NCBI RefSeq assembly: GCF_014650995.1
Contig: NZ_BMWA01000008.1
Span: forward strand, 124,001-188,000
Source: Streptomyces viridiviolaceus
GTDB taxonomy: Bacteria; Actinomycetota; Actinomycetes; Streptomycetales; Streptomycetaceae
Reading direction: 5' to 3'
DNA: 64,000 nucleotides
Part shown: positions 48,720-57,595 of the stretch, in pieces
How positions within the stretch are numbered: the first letter of the stretch is position 1
Layout: each line of letters starts with the position of its first letter
Notes under the pieces: model-generated
What the model was told of the DNA's origin: nothing
The model's database searches: none
The model's input: the letters and a program-made list of their open reading frames with translations, nothing else
Translations under genes and position numbers: made by a program

Positions 48720-50045
48720 TCACGGCCGGTCCCGCACCACGCCCAGCTCGGTCAAGTCCTGTGGACGCAGCCGCAGTTGAGCAGCGGTCGTCTCCGTCTC
48801 CCCGGGCGGACGCTTCAGGATCGCCGTCGCGAGCTCCGGCGCTATGACGGAGAAGTAGCTGTCCGGCGTGGCCCAGGTCCTGCCGGGCGCGGCCAGCGCC
48901 AGCGCGCCGCCCGAGCCGCCCTCGCCGATCACCAGCGTGGTGACCGGCGTGCGCACCGAGGCCACCTCGCCGAACAGATCGGCGATGGCCGCGCCCACGC
49001 CCTGCCGTTCCGCCTCCGCGTCGTTCGCCGCGCCCGGGGTGTCCACCAGCGTCAGCACCGGGATCCCCAGCCGGTCCGCGAGGCGGACCAGCCGGGCGGC
49101 GGTGCGGTACCCGGCGGGCCGGGTCGCCGCCCCGGTCTGGGCCGCGTACGCCACCGTCCGCCCCTCGTGCTCACCGAAGCCGCACAGCATGCCGTCCGGG
49201 TCGGTGCCGCCCGAGCGGTCGCCGCACAGGGCGACGCGATGGGTGAAGTAGGCGTCCAGGTAAGCCCGGGCGCGCGGGCGTTCGGGTGACCGGGCCCGCC
49301 GCACCGCGTCCCACCCGGTGGCCGGCGGGCCGGTCTCGCCGAGCGGGTCCGGCACGGGCGCCGGGTCGCTCGACGGCGCGGTCAGCAGCCGCAGCCACCG
49401 CCCCAGCGTCCCGCGCAGCTCCCCGGCCGGTACGACGGCGTCCACCGAGCCCGCCGCCACTTGCGCCTCGGCCGTGTACGCCGCCGGGTCGGCGTCCGCC
49501 GGCCGCACCCGGGACCCGGCGAAGCCGACCTGGGCGCCGGGCAGCGCCAGGACCACGTCGGCGCCCGCGCCCAGCGTGGCCCAGCCGCCGCCGGTGGCCG
49601 GATCCCGCAGCACGGCGATCTGCGGCAGCCCGGCCCGGCGGGTGAGCGCCGACTGCCGGGCCACCCGCTGCAGTTGGGTCAGCGCGAGCATGCCCTCCTG
49701 CATCCGGCTGCCGCCGGTGGCGACCAGCGGTACCACAGGCAGCCGGTGGGCGCGGGCGTGTTCGTACGCCGCCTCCAGCCGGTCGCCGGTGCGCTGTCCC
49801 AGCGAGCCGCCGAGGAACCCGAACTCGAACGCGATCAGCATGGCCCGGGCGCCGTCCACGGTGCCGGTCCCGCAGACGACGGACTCCGTCTCGCCGGTGC
49901 GCTCGGCGGCGCGGGCGCGGGCGGCGTCGTAGCCGCGCCAGCCGAGCGGCCCGTCGGGCCCGGATTCCCTCTCGGGGTAGGTCAGTTCCGCGAAGTCGTC
50001 GGTGACGAGGGCCAGGACCTCGCGGGCCGAGAGCCGGTCAGTCAT
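48720..50045 (-). CDS. Fused AccD/AccA-type carboxyltransferase of the malonate operon
   Basis: 441 residues, a single chain carrying both halves of a biotin-dependent carboxyltransferase. The first half has FEFGFLGGSLGQRTGDRLEAAYEHA, ATGGSRMQEGMLALTQ and ATLGAGADVVLALPGAQVGFAG, the AccD/beta pattern. The second half has LVDTPGAANDAEAERQGVGAAIADLF and VIGEGGSGGALALA, the AccA/alpha pattern. It lacks the AccD zinc finger. It overlaps matB by eight bases. It could move a carboxyl group between malonyl-CoA and biotin or another acyl-CoA, but no biotin carrier or carboxylase is encoded nearby, so it must borrow those or use another acceptor. Confidence 0.85.
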   Translation of the reverse strand: MTDRLSAREVLALVTDDFAELTYPERESGPDGPLGWRGYDAARARAAERTGETESVVCGTGTVDGARAMLIAFEFGFLGGSLGQRTGDRLEAAYEHARAHRLPVVPLVATGGSRMQEGMLALTQLQRVARQSALTRRAGLPQIAVLRDPATGGGWATLGAGADVVLALPGAQVGFAGSRVRPADADPAAYTAEAQVAAGSVDAVVPAGELRGTLGRWLRLLTAPSSDPAPVPDPLGETGPPATGWDAVRRARSPERPRARAYLDAYFTHRVALCGDRSGGTDPDGMLCGFGEHEGRTVAYAAQTGAATRPAGYRTAARLVRLADRLGIPVLTLVDTPGAANDAEAERQGVGAAIADLFGEVASVRTPVTTLVIGEGGSGGALALAAPGRTWATPDSYFSVIAPELATAILKRPPGETETTAAQLRLRPQDLTELGVVRDRP

Positions 50046-51486
50046 GGGTCAGCGCCCGCTTCATGATCTTCCCCATGTCGTTGCGCGGGAGGGCGTCGAG
50101 GTGGCGGACGACGCGGGGCCGCTTGTGCGGGGCGAGGCGGCCGGCGACGTGGTCGGCCAGCTCGTCGAGCGTGGGCGGGGACTGGGGGTCCGCCGGCACG
50201 ACCCAGGCCACGATCCGCTCGCCGAGATCCGCGTCCGGCTCACCGGTCACGGCGGCCTCCCGCACGCCCGGGTGCTCCAGCAGGGCGTTCTCGATCTCCC
50301 CGGCGCCGATCTTGTACCCGCCGCTCTTGATCAGGTCGGTGGCCTTGCGGCCGACGATGCGGACGTAGCCGTCCGCGTCCCGCACCGCCATGTCGCCGGT
50401 GCGGAACCAGCCGTCGGCCGTGAAGGCGGCGGCGGTGGCGTCGGGCCGGTTCAGGTACTCGGTGAACAGGTTCGCTCCGCGCACCTGGATCTCGCCGACC
50501 GTCTCGCCGTCGAGTTCCGTGATCGGTGTGCCGTCCTCCGCCACGAGCCGCAGTCCGACCCCCGGCAGGGGCACGCCCACGGTCCCCGCGCGCGGCTCCC
50601 CGTCGGCGCGCACGCTGGTGTTCATCAGCGTCTCCGTCATGCCGTACCGCTCGATGACCCGGCGCCCGGTCGCGGCGGCGATGCGCTCGTGGTCGTGCAC
50701 GGGCAGCGCGGCGGAACCCGAGACCAGCAGCCGCGCCCCGGCGAGCGCCTTGACCAGCTCCGGCTCCTGCGGCAGGGCCTCGGCGATGCGGTGGTACATC
50801 GTCGGGACGCCGAACAGCATGGTGGCGCCGGAGCTCAGCTCACGGGCGACGCCGTCCGTGCCGAACCGCCCGAGGTGCCGTACCGATCCGCCGCGCCGCA
50901 GCGGGCCGAGGGTGCCCAGCACCAGCCCGTGCACGTGGAACAGCGGCAGCCCGTGCACCAGCACGTCGTCGCCGGTCCACCGCCAGGCGTCGGCGAGCGC
51001 GTCCAGCGTCGCGGTCACCGCCCGCCGGGGGATGACGGCGCCCTTCGGCGGGCCGGTGGTGCCGGAGGTGTAGACGACCAGCGCGGGCGTGGCCTCGTCG
51101 AGGCCGCTGTCGTCGGGTACCAGGCCGGTGGCGTGCACGTCGACGTCGAGGCGCGGCAGGCCGGCGAGCGGCGCGGGCAGTTCACCGCCCGGCGGGGCGA
51201 GGACGAGCGACGGGGCGCTGTCGGACAGGATGTGCCGCAGCTCCTTCTCCCCGGACTTGGGGTTGAGCGGCACGGCGGCCACGCCGGCGAGCAGCGCCGC
51301 CACGACGGCGACCGCCGTCTCCATCGTCGGCGTCGCCCAGACGGCCACCCGCCGCGCGTCCCGGATGGCTCCGGCCGTGGCGCCGGCCGCGGCGGCCAGT
51401 TCCGCGTAGGTCAGGGAGCGCTCGCCGAACCGCAGGGCGGGCCGGTCGGCCGGGGTTCCGGTCAGGGCCGGGAAGAGAGAGGACAC
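50038..51486 (-). CDS. matB: Malonyl-CoA synthetase MatB
   Basis: 482 residues, GTG 51486. An acyl-CoA synthetase of the ANL superfamily: A3 motif LVVYTSGTTGPPKGAVIPRRAV near residue 155, A5 ERYGMTETLMNTS near 290, A7 WFRTGDMAVRDADGYVRIVGR near 375, and the A10 Lys in NDMGKIMKR near the end. RYGMTET and the substrate pocket Arg region fit MatB, which joins malonate and CoA with ATP; the S. coelicolor enzyme from this neighbourhood has been characterised as such. It follows the matC transporter gene and precedes the fused carboxyltransferase gene, forming a malonate uptake and activation operon feeding polyketide or fatty-acid synthesis. Confidence 0.92.
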   Translation of the reverse strand: MSSLFPALTGTPADRPALRFGERSLTYAELAAAAGATAGAIRDARRVAVWATPTMETAVAVVAALLAGVAAVPLNPKSGEKELRHILSDSAPSLVLAPPGGELPAPLAGLPRLDVDVHATGLVPDDSGLDEATPALVVYTSGTTGPPKGAVIPRRAVTATLDALADAWRWTGDDVLVHGLPLFHVHGLVLGTLGPLRRGGSVRHLGRFGTDGVARELSSGATMLFGVPTMYHRIAEALPQEPELVKALAGARLLVSGSAALPVHDHERIAAATGRRVIERYGMTETLMNTSVRADGEPRAGTVGVPLPGVGLRLVAEDGTPITELDGETVGEIQVRGANLFTEYLNRPDATAAAFTADGWFRTGDMAVRDADGYVRIVGRKATDLIKSGGYKIGAGEIENALLEHPGVREAAVTGEPDADLGERIVAWVVPADPQSPPTLDELADHVAGRLAPHKRPRVVRHLDALPRNDMGKIMKRALTHD

Positions 51487-51538
51487 GCGTCGTACTCCTT
51501 AGCTGTTGCTCGGGGCTGCCGGGTTTCCTGCCGTGGGC

Positions 51539-52879
51539 CTACCCGAAGCCGGGCACGACCAGCACCAGCCACGCCAGCGCCGGTACGGCCGCCACGACGA
51601 TCCCTCCGTACACCATCAACTGCCGGAAGAAGCGCTCGCGGTCGGCCTCCGGTGCTGCGGCCAGGACCAGGGCGCCGTTGGTCGAGAACGGGCTGACGTC
51701 CACGACCGTCGCGGACACCGCCAGCGCCGCCACCATGCCGGCCGCACCGATCTCTCCCTGCGCGAGGAACGGCACCGCCAGCGGGATCAACGCCCCCATG
51801 ATCCCCACGGAGGAGGCGAAGGCGGACACGAGCGCGCCGATGTAGCACAGCAGCACGGCCGCCAGCAGCGGCACGCCGATGCCGCCGACGCCCTCACCGG
51901 CCCAGGTGATGGTGCCCATCTCCTGAAGGACGCCGACGTACGTCAGGACACCGCAGATCAGCAGGACGGTGGACCACGCGATCTGGCCGACCGCCCGGCG
52001 GCTGTCCTCCGGCCAGGCGGTGCTCAGGAAGACGGCGAGGGTGACCGCGGTCAGACCGGCGTCCAGATCGAAGCCGAGGACGGCGACGACGAGGGCGACC
52101 AGCGCGGTGAGGGTGGCGATCCGGGCGGGGTCGAGCCGGGCCGGGGCGGTGCCGGGGGCGGCCGGGGGAGCGGCGACGGCGGTGGCGGTCCCGGTGGGGG
52201 CGGGCCCGGTCGCGGAGCCGCCGCCGGTGCCGTCCGGTCCCCCGGATCCCTCGTGCGCGGGCTCAGCGCCCCGTGCCCACAGCTTCCGTCCGCCGCACAC
52301 CACGAACACCACGGCCGCGATGACGAGGTTGGCCAGCAGCGAGGCGAGGAACAGGCCGACCTCGCTGCCCGGGAGATGCTCACGCTCGACGATGCCGTTG
52401 ACGATGGAGCCGTAGATGCTGATCGGCGAGAAGCCGCCCGCCTGGGCGCCGTGCACCACCATCGCGCCCATCAGCAGCGGACTGATCCCGTAGGTCGTGC
52501 CGAAGCTGAGCGCGATCGGCGCGACGATCGCGACCGCCGCCGGGCTGACCGCGCCGATCGCCGTGAGCGCGCCGGTGAGGGCGAACATCACCCAGGGGAT
52601 CAGCGCCACCCGCCCGCGGACCAGCCGGACGGCGGCGTGGACCAGCCAGTCGGTGGTGCCGTTGGCCCGCGCGATCGCGAACAGGTACGTGACGCCGACG
52701 AGGACGACGAACAGATCGCCGGGGAAGCCGGCGAAGATGCCGTCCGCGTCGAGGTCCGCGACGAGCGTGCCGACGCCGAACGCGGCGGCGAAGGCGAGCG
52801 CGCCCATGTTGACGGAACGGGTGGTGGCGATGACGAACACCACGACGAGCACGAGGATCGAGATGAGTTCGGGGGACAT
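51539..52879 (-). CDS. matC: Dicarboxylate (malonate) carrier MatC
   Basis: 446 residues from ATG 52879. A membrane protein with about 11-12 helices in two halves separated by a Gly/Pro/Ala-rich loop (about 205-250). The N-terminal half has GDLFVVLVGVTYLFAIARANGTTDWLV and AVSPAAVAIVAPIALSFG, the MatC_N pattern; the C-terminal half repeats the transporter fold with VSPFSTNGALVLAAAP. It imports malonate (or a related dicarboxylate) for MatB, encoded 52 bases downstream. A palindromic operator lies just upstream of its start. Confidence 0.88.
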   Translation of the reverse strand: MSPELISILVLVVVFVIATTRSVNMGALAFAAAFGVGTLVADLDADGIFAGFPGDLFVVLVGVTYLFAIARANGTTDWLVHAAVRLVRGRVALIPWVMFALTGALTAIGAVSPAAVAIVAPIALSFGTTYGISPLLMGAMVVHGAQAGGFSPISIYGSIVNGIVEREHLPGSEVGLFLASLLANLVIAAVVFVVCGGRKLWARGAEPAHEGSGGPDGTGGGSATGPAPTGTATAVAAPPAAPGTAPARLDPARIATLTALVALVVAVLGFDLDAGLTAVTLAVFLSTAWPEDSRRAVGQIAWSTVLLICGVLTYVGVLQEMGTITWAGEGVGGIGVPLLAAVLLCYIGALVSAFASSVGIMGALIPLAVPFLAQGEIGAAGMVAALAVSATVVDVSPFSTNGALVLAAAPEADRERFFRQLMVYGGIVVAAVPALAWLVLVVPGFG

Positions 52880-52923
52880 GCGGGCTCCCGTCTGGGTCCC
52901 TGATCGAGCGGCGAGTGGACGAG

Positions 52924-52934
52924 TGGCTGAGCCA
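52924..52934. promoter_or_regulatory. GntR-type operator 1 of the mat operon
   Basis: TGGCTGAGCCA, extending to AGTGGCTGAGCCACT (52922-52936), a perfect odd palindrome 45 bases upstream of matC. It matches the second site at 53004-53014. Confidence 0.65.
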
Positions 52935-53003
52935 CTTCGGAGGTGCGGTTGGCTGGTCAGCGTGGGCTCGCCGGGAGCGGACGTCAAGGGGTCACGCAAG
53001 AAT

Positions 53004-53014
53004 TGGCTCAGCCA
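53004..53014. promoter_or_regulatory. GntR-type operator 2 of the mat operon
   Basis: TGGCTCAGCCA, followed by CTCAGCCA so that a further half-site overlaps to the right. It lies 50 bases upstream of the regulator gene start. With the site at 52924-52934 it brackets the divergent promoters. Confidence 0.6.
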
Positions 53015-53063
53015 CTCAGCCATCGGCCTGCCCGGTGTTACGCTCCCCGCGAGAGGGGGACCC

Positions 53064-53774
53064 GTGACCGACGCCTTGCGCCCCATGACCAAGCAGCGCC
53101 TGTACGAGCAGGTCCTCGAGCGGCTGCGGCAGTACGTCGCCGAGGGCGGCCTGCGCGCCGGTGACCGGCTCCCGCCCGAACGGGACCTGGCCCAGCGGCT
53201 CGGCGTGAGCCGGGCCTCGGTGAAGCAGGCGATCGTGGTCCTGGAGGTCCAGGGCCTGGTCGAGGCGCGGCACGGCGGCGGCACGTACCTCGTCCGGGAC
53301 AGCCTGGACGTCGAACCCGTCGAGGAGATGGTCGAACGCCGACGGCGCCTCCCGGACGTCCTGGAGGCCAGGGAGGCGCTGGAGACGAAGCTCGCCGAAC
53401 TCGCCGCCGAGCGCCGCACGGACGAGGACCTGGCCGCCATGACGTCCGCGCTGGTCACCATGGCCGAGGAGATCGAGGGCGGCGGTCACGGGGTCGACGG
53501 CGACCGTCTGTTCCACGCGGCGGTGACGGCGGCGGCGCACAGCAGCCTGCTGGCGGAGTTCATGCGCTCCATCGCCCAGCAGATCGCCGAGAGCCGCACC
53601 GAGTCCCTGCGCCAGCCGGGCCGGCCCACCCGCTCCCTGGCCCAGCACCGGGCCATCCTCGACGCGATCGCGGCCCGGCGGCCCCGTCAGGCGGCGGCCG
53701 CGATGCGCCGCCACGTCCGCACGGTCGCCAAGGTCCGCCTGCTGGACTGGGATCCGGAGGAGGAGGGCCGCTAG
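53064..53774 (+). CDS. GntR/FadR-family regulator of the malonate operon
   Basis: 236 residues from GTG 53064. A GntR winged helix at residues 10-75 (LPPERDLAQRLGVSRASVKQAIVVLEVQGLVEARHGGGTYL) is followed by an FCD ligand domain (LEAREALETKLAELAAERR, FHAAVTAAAHSSLLAEFM, and the metal-ligand His in AQHRAILDAIAARRPRQAAAAMRRHVR). FCD domains bind carboxylic acids through a metal, so malonate or malonyl-CoA is a sensible inducer. It is divergent from matC, with two matching palindromes between them, and is the probable repressor (MatR-like) of matC-matB and its own gene. Confidence 0.87.
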   Translation: MTDALRPMTKQRLYEQVLERLRQYVAEGGLRAGDRLPPERDLAQRLGVSRASVKQAIVVLEVQGLVEARHGGGTYLVRDSLDVEPVEEMVERRRRLPDVLEAREALETKLAELAAERRTDEDLAAMTSALVTMAEEIEGGGHGVDGDRLFHAAVTAAAHSSLLAEFMRSIAQQIAESRTESLRQPGRPTRSLAQHRAILDAIAARRPRQAAAAMRRHVRTVAKVRLLDWDPEEEGR

Positions 53775-53893
53775 GGGCCTGTCCGGCCGTTCCCGTCTGC
53801 TCCGCGACGCCGTGCACGCTCCCCCGACCACCACCGTTGCCACACCGCACTCGGCGGCCACCCACCCATCAGCCGCGTGAACAACGCTTCAGG

Positions 53894-54979
53894 TCAATAC
53901 ACCTGGGCCGCCGTCTGCACCACGTCCGCCACCACACAGCTGACGTTGTCCGGGCCGCCGGCGTCGTTCGCCGCGTCGACCAGGCGCCGGGCCGCCGTGT
54001 CCGGGGCGGCCGGGGTGCCGGTGAGCAGGCGGTGCACCCGGTCCTCGGGGAGTACGGCGGACAGGCCGTCGGAGCACAGCAGGTAGCGGTCGCCGGGGAG
54101 GGCGTCGTGCAGCCGCAGGTCCGGGGAGGCGGCGGGGCCGTGTGCGGTGAGCGCCTTCAGCAGCAGCGCGCGCTGCGGGTGGGCGGCGGCCTCCTGCGCC
54201 GTCAGCCGGCCCTCGTCGACCATCGACTGGACCATGGTGTGGTCGTGGGTGATGCGGAACAGCTCGCCGTCGCGCAGCAGGTACGCCCGCGAGTCGCCGA
54301 TGTGCACCAGCGCCGGCCGCGACCCCGTCCACAGCAGCGCCGTCAGCGTGGTGCCGGCGCCATCCGTGCCGCCGGCCGCGTCCCGCACCGCCTCGGCCGC
54401 GCCCCGCACCGCGTCCTGAAGCAGGTTCAGCACCCCGCCCGCCGGCACCTGAGCCGTGTCGAGGAACCTCAGCGCCTCCACGGCGGCGCTGCTCGCGGGC
54501 GCACCCGCCGGGCCGAACCCGTCGGCCACGGCCAGCAGCCGGGCGCCCGCGTAGGCGGTGTCCTGGTTGGCGGGCCGCACGCGGCCCGTATCGGAGTGGG
54601 CGAAGCAGCGCAGTTCCAGCATGGGAGGTTCCTCCACGGACTCGGCCGACAACTGATCGACGAGGAACGCGGCGAGGTCCCGCCGGGCCGCCGTCTCCCG
54701 CTCGACGCGCGCCCAGTAGGCGCGGACCTCCCGGGCGGCGGACGAGGGGTCGTCGAGGGCGCACACCCGACGTATCCCGGCCAGCGGCATCCCCAGCCGC
54801 CGCAGCCACGCCACCAGCCGCGCCTGCTCCAGTTGCCCGGCCGCGTAGTAGCGGTACCCGGTGTCCGGGTCCACCCGGGCCGGACGCAGCAGCCCCAGCT
54901 CGTCGTACAGCCGCAGCGCCTTCGGCGACAGCCGGCAGGCCCTGGCGAACGCGCCGATCGTCAGCATGCCCTCGTCCAT
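53894..54979 (-). CDS. MerR-family DNA-binding domain fused to a PP2C-type phosphatase
   Basis: 361 residues, ATG 54979 with GGAGGGGG upstream. Residues 5-120 are a MerR helix-turn-helix and dimerisation helix (LTIGAFARACRLSPKALRLYDELGLLRPARVDPDTGYRYY, LGMPLAGIRRV). Residues about 140-361 are a PPM/PP2C phosphatase: SDTGRVRPANQDTAY, LLAVADGFGPAG (the usual Gly-Met-Gly-Gly loop is altered), LVHIGDSRAYLLRDGELFRITHDHT, LLCSDGLSAVL, GGPDNVSCVV. Metal-binding Asp residues are all present. This is an unusual direct link of DNA binding and Ser/Thr dephosphorylation. Targets are unknown. It is divergent from an ATP-grasp gene. Confidence 0.87.
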   Translation of the reverse strand: MDEGMLTIGAFARACRLSPKALRLYDELGLLRPARVDPDTGYRYYAAGQLEQARLVAWLRRLGMPLAGIRRVCALDDPSSAAREVRAYWARVERETAARRDLAAFLVDQLSAESVEEPPMLELRCFAHSDTGRVRPANQDTAYAGARLLAVADGFGPAGAPASSAAVEALRFLDTAQVPAGGVLNLLQDAVRGAAEAVRDAAGGTDGAGTTLTALLWTGSRPALVHIGDSRAYLLRDGELFRITHDHTMVQSMVDEGRLTAQEAAAHPQRALLLKALTAHGPAASPDLRLHDALPGDRYLLCSDGLSAVLPEDRVHRLLTGTPAAPDTAARRLVDAANDAGGPDNVSCVVADVVQTAAQVY

Positions 54980-55110
54980 CGAGCACCCCCTCCGTTCCGC
55001 CACCGATGCTGTGGCTTCACCGAAGGGGAAGGTCAAGCGGCCTGTTCCGGTTGCGGTGACGGTTGTTAGCCTGCCGAGCGGTCAGACACCCGTACGAGGA
55101 GGAGGCCGTC

Positions 55111-55980
55111 GTGCCCCGCATCGCACTCGTCACCTGCCGGCCCGGGCCGCAGACCAGCGTCGACCGCGACCTGCCGGTGCTGGTGCGGGCGCTCGGGGAG
55201 GCCGGGGCCGAGGCCTCCGCCGAGGTGTGGGACGACCCCGGCGTCGACTGGGCCTCCTTCGACCTCGCCGTGATCCGCTCGACCTGGGACTACAGCTGGC
55301 GGGCGGCGGAGTTCACGGCGTGGGCCGAGGCGTGCGGCAAGGTCACGCGGCTGGCGAACCCGGCCGGGGTCGTGCGGTGGAACACCGACAAGCGGTACCT
55401 CGGGGACCTCGCGGCGGCCGGCGTGCCCGTCGTCCCCACCCGGTACCTGGCACCCGGCGACCCGGCCGACCTCCCCGACGACCACGAGTACGTCGTCAAG
55501 CCCGTCTCCGGCGCCGGAGCCCGTTTCGCCGCCCGCTACACGCCCGACCGGCACGCCACCGCCCTGGGGCAGCTGGAGCGGATGCACGCCGAGGGGCTCA
55601 CGGCGATGGTGCAGCCGTACGTGCGCGGCATCGACACCACCGGCGAGCGGGCGCTGCAGTTCTTCGGCGGGCGCCTGCTGCACGTCGGCCGCAAGGGCGC
55701 CGTCCTCACGCCCGGGACGCCGTACGACGAGCGCAAGGTCGCGCATCCCGGCCTGGAGCCGTGGACCCCGACCCCGGCCGAACTCTCCGTCGCCGAGCGC
55801 GCCCTGGCCGCCGTACCGGAGGCGCCCGAGCTGCTGTACGCCCGTGTCGACCTCGTGGACGGGGCGGACGGGCGGCCCTGCGTGATGGAACTGGAGCTGG
55901 TGGAACCGAACCTGTTCCTGTGGCTGCACCCCGGGTCGCTGCCGCGCGTCGTCGAGGCCGTGCTGGCGGCTACCCGCTGA
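55111..55980 (+). CDS. ATP-grasp domain protein
   Basis: 289 residues from GTG 55111, with GAGGAGG nine bases upstream. The N-terminal part has a Rossmann-like pre-ATP-grasp fold (IALVTCRPGPQTSVDRDLPVLVRALGEAGAEA, DLAVIRSTWDYSW). The ATP-grasp part contains the lysines of VVKPVSGAGARFAARY near residue 130 and the metal-binding LVEPNLFLWLHP near 265 (MELELVEPNLF). RimK/glutathione-synthase-like relatives join an amino acid or peptide to a carboxylate. A product cannot be assigned. It overlaps the opposing gene at its 3' end by 11 bases. Confidence 0.82.
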   Translation: MPRIALVTCRPGPQTSVDRDLPVLVRALGEAGAEASAEVWDDPGVDWASFDLAVIRSTWDYSWRAAEFTAWAEACGKVTRLANPAGVVRWNTDKRYLGDLAAAGVPVVPTRYLAPGDPADLPDDHEYVVKPVSGAGARFAARYTPDRHATALGQLERMHAEGLTAMVQPYVRGIDTTGERALQFFGGRLLHVGRKGAVLTPGTPYDERKVAHPGLEPWTPTPAELSVAERALAAVPEAPELLYARVDLVDGADGRPCVMELELVEPNLFLWLHPGSLPRVVEAVLAATR

Positions 55981-56569
55981 CCGCCGTCCGCTGCAGCAGC
56001 CCCCACGTGAACTCCGCGACGATCTCGCGCCGGACGCCCCGCGCGTCCGGCGCCGTGAAGGCCAGCCCCCAGCGGGTCGGCGCCGAGCCCTGGAGGGGGC
56101 GGGCCGGGGAGAAGGCGCGGGCCGCCTCGTCGACCGTGCAGGACCAGGGGGTCAGGTCGTCCAGGGTGCGCAGTTGCGGGCCCTCTGCTCCGGGCGCGCG
56201 GACCAGCCACTCGTTCCAGACGGCGCCGTTGCCCGCCACGAGGATCTCGAAGCGCAGGTCGGGCCAGAGCGGGAGCGGCCACAGGCGGGCCTCGCACTCC
56301 AGGTCGCCGATCCGGCGGGGGACCACCGACTCCGGTTCGCCCAGGACCGAGCGGTAGCGCGAGGCGGCCGAGCGGGAGCGTGGCGAGCGGACCATCGCCT
56401 GCCAGCGTCTGTTCGCCTCGCGCATGTCGGTGAGCGAGGCGCCCAGTTCGCGGCGGGCGTCCTCCACCAGGCCCGGGTTGTGGTCGGCCATGCGGCGCAG
56501 CAGGACGAGCTGGAAGTCGAGCCTCGTGAAGGGGCTAGCGGGGCGCTTTCCGGTCGGCATGCGCACCAT
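55970..56569 (-). CDS. Conserved hypothetical protein, last gene of the envelope-glycan operon
   Basis: About 199 residues (ATG 56569, or 56560). Its start overlaps the end of the FkbM methyltransferase gene by about 35 bases. The N-terminal third is helical and basic (FQLVLLRRMADHNPGLVEDARRELGASLTDMREANRRWQAM); the rest is beta-rich with PLWPDLRFEILVAGNGAVWNEWLVR. No signal peptide or membrane helix. I do not recognise the family. Position at the end of a coupled operon suggests a connected role. Confidence 0.6.
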   Translation of the reverse strand: MVRMPTGKRPASPFTRLDFQLVLLRRMADHNPGLVEDARRELGASLTDMREANRRWQAMVRSPRSRSAASRYRSVLGEPESVVPRRIGDLECEARLWPLPLWPDLRFEILVAGNGAVWNEWLVRAPGAEGPQLRTLDDLTPWSCTVDEAARAFSPARPLQGSAPTRWGLAFTAPDARGVRREIVAEFTWGLLQRTAVSG

Positions 56570-57371
56570 CGTCGCCCACCGGACGCGCTCCCGGGCGGCG
56601 GCCGTCCGGCAGGAACAGCACCGAGTTGACGTAGCGGGGGCCGGAGCGGAAGGGCAGGACACGGGGCAGCAGGCCGCGCGTGACCACCCAGGAGGCGGCG
56701 GCCTGGTGGGACTCCAGGGGGAAGGAGGCGAGCGGGACCCAGGTGGCGCCGGGCAGCACCCAGCCGTCGTAGCCCAGCATCGACAGGTACGTCACCACCG
56801 GCGCGACCGGCTGGATACGGGACTCCAGTTCGACGAAGAGGGCCGGCCGGTCCCGTGCCAGTAGGCCCGTCGCCCCGCGCAGCACCGCCGCCTCGCTGCC
56901 GTCCACGTCGACTTTGACGAAGCCGACGTCCGTCAGGCCGAGGTCGTCCAGGGCGACGCACGGCACGTCCAGGGCACGCGCGTGGATGTCGCGGCGGACC
57001 AGGGACGAAACGCCCCGGTCGCCGGCGTCGTCCGGCGGCAGCCACAGGCGGGCGACGCCCGGGCGGTCCGAGGCGGCGGCCCGGATCACGCGCACGTTCG
57101 CCGGGGCGCCGGCGGCCAGCAGCCGCGCCAGATGGGGGACCGGTTCGACGGTGACCACCTCGCGGGCACGCCGGGCCAGCCGGTGCGTCCACGGGCCGTA
57201 CCAGCCGCCGACGTCGACGGCCGTGCCGCAGCCCGGCGGGCAGAGCTCGGGCAGCCGCGCCAGCTCCGGTTCGAAGCGCGGGTAGACCGCCCGTGCCGTC
57301 GCCGCCACCAGGCGCCGGGGCAGCAGCGGTGCCAGCCGGGCGGCCGGGGTGCGCGGTGCGGCGCCCGTCAC
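56535..57371 (-). CDS. FkbM-family methyltransferase
   Basis: 278 residues, ATG 57371 overlapping the Trm112-like gene by four bases. The SAM-binding site begins TAVDVGGWYGPWTHRLARRAREVVTVEPVPHLARLLAAG near residue 50. VGFVKVDVDGSEAAVLRGATGLLARDRPALFVELE near 150 is the FkbM signature. Members O-methylate sugars, polyketides or glycolipids. In this operon with arabinosyltransferase-like and acyltransferase-like genes, methylation of a cell-envelope glycan or lipid head group is a reasonable guess. Confidence 0.87.
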   Translation of the reverse strand: MTGAAPRTPAARLAPLLPRRLVAATARAVYPRFEPELARLPELCPPGCGTAVDVGGWYGPWTHRLARRAREVVTVEPVPHLARLLAAGAPANVRVIRAAASDRPGVARLWLPPDDAGDRGVSSLVRRDIHARALDVPCVALDDLGLTDVGFVKVDVDGSEAAVLRGATGLLARDRPALFVELESRIQPVAPVVTYLSMLGYDGWVLPGATWVPLASFPLESHQAAASWVVTRGLLPRVLPFRSGPRYVNSVLFLPDGRRPGARPVGDDGAHADRKAPR

Positions 57372-57595
57372 GGCACCATCCGCTTCAGGAGCTTCTCGTG
57401 CTCGTCCTCCGTGACCTGCACCCCCGAGGACGGCAGCAACTGCGGGATGCCGTCGACGATCGGGTAGCGGCGGTGCAGCCGGGGGTTGTACAGCGACTCC
57501 CCCTCGGCGGAGCCTGCCTCCGGGGCGAGCAGGTGCAGCGGGCCCTTGTCGAGCGGGCAGGCGAGAATCCTCAGCAGCGGGTCGTCGGGCTTCAT
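57368..57595 (-). CDS. Trm112-like small protein
   Basis: 75 residues. ILACPLDKGPLHLL then YPIVDGIPQLLPSS is the Trm112/UPF0434 pattern, but only one Cys of the usual four-Cys zinc site remains, as in many bacterial forms. Trm112 proteins stabilise SAM methyltransferases. It sits between and overlaps by four bases both an EamA-like gene and the FkbM methyltransferase gene, so it is probably a partner of one of the two methyltransferases in the operon. Confidence 0.8.
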   Translation of the reverse strand: MKPDDPLLRILACPLDKGPLHLLAPEAGSAEGESLYNPRLHRRYPIVDGIPQLLPSSGVQVTEDEHEKLLKRMVP

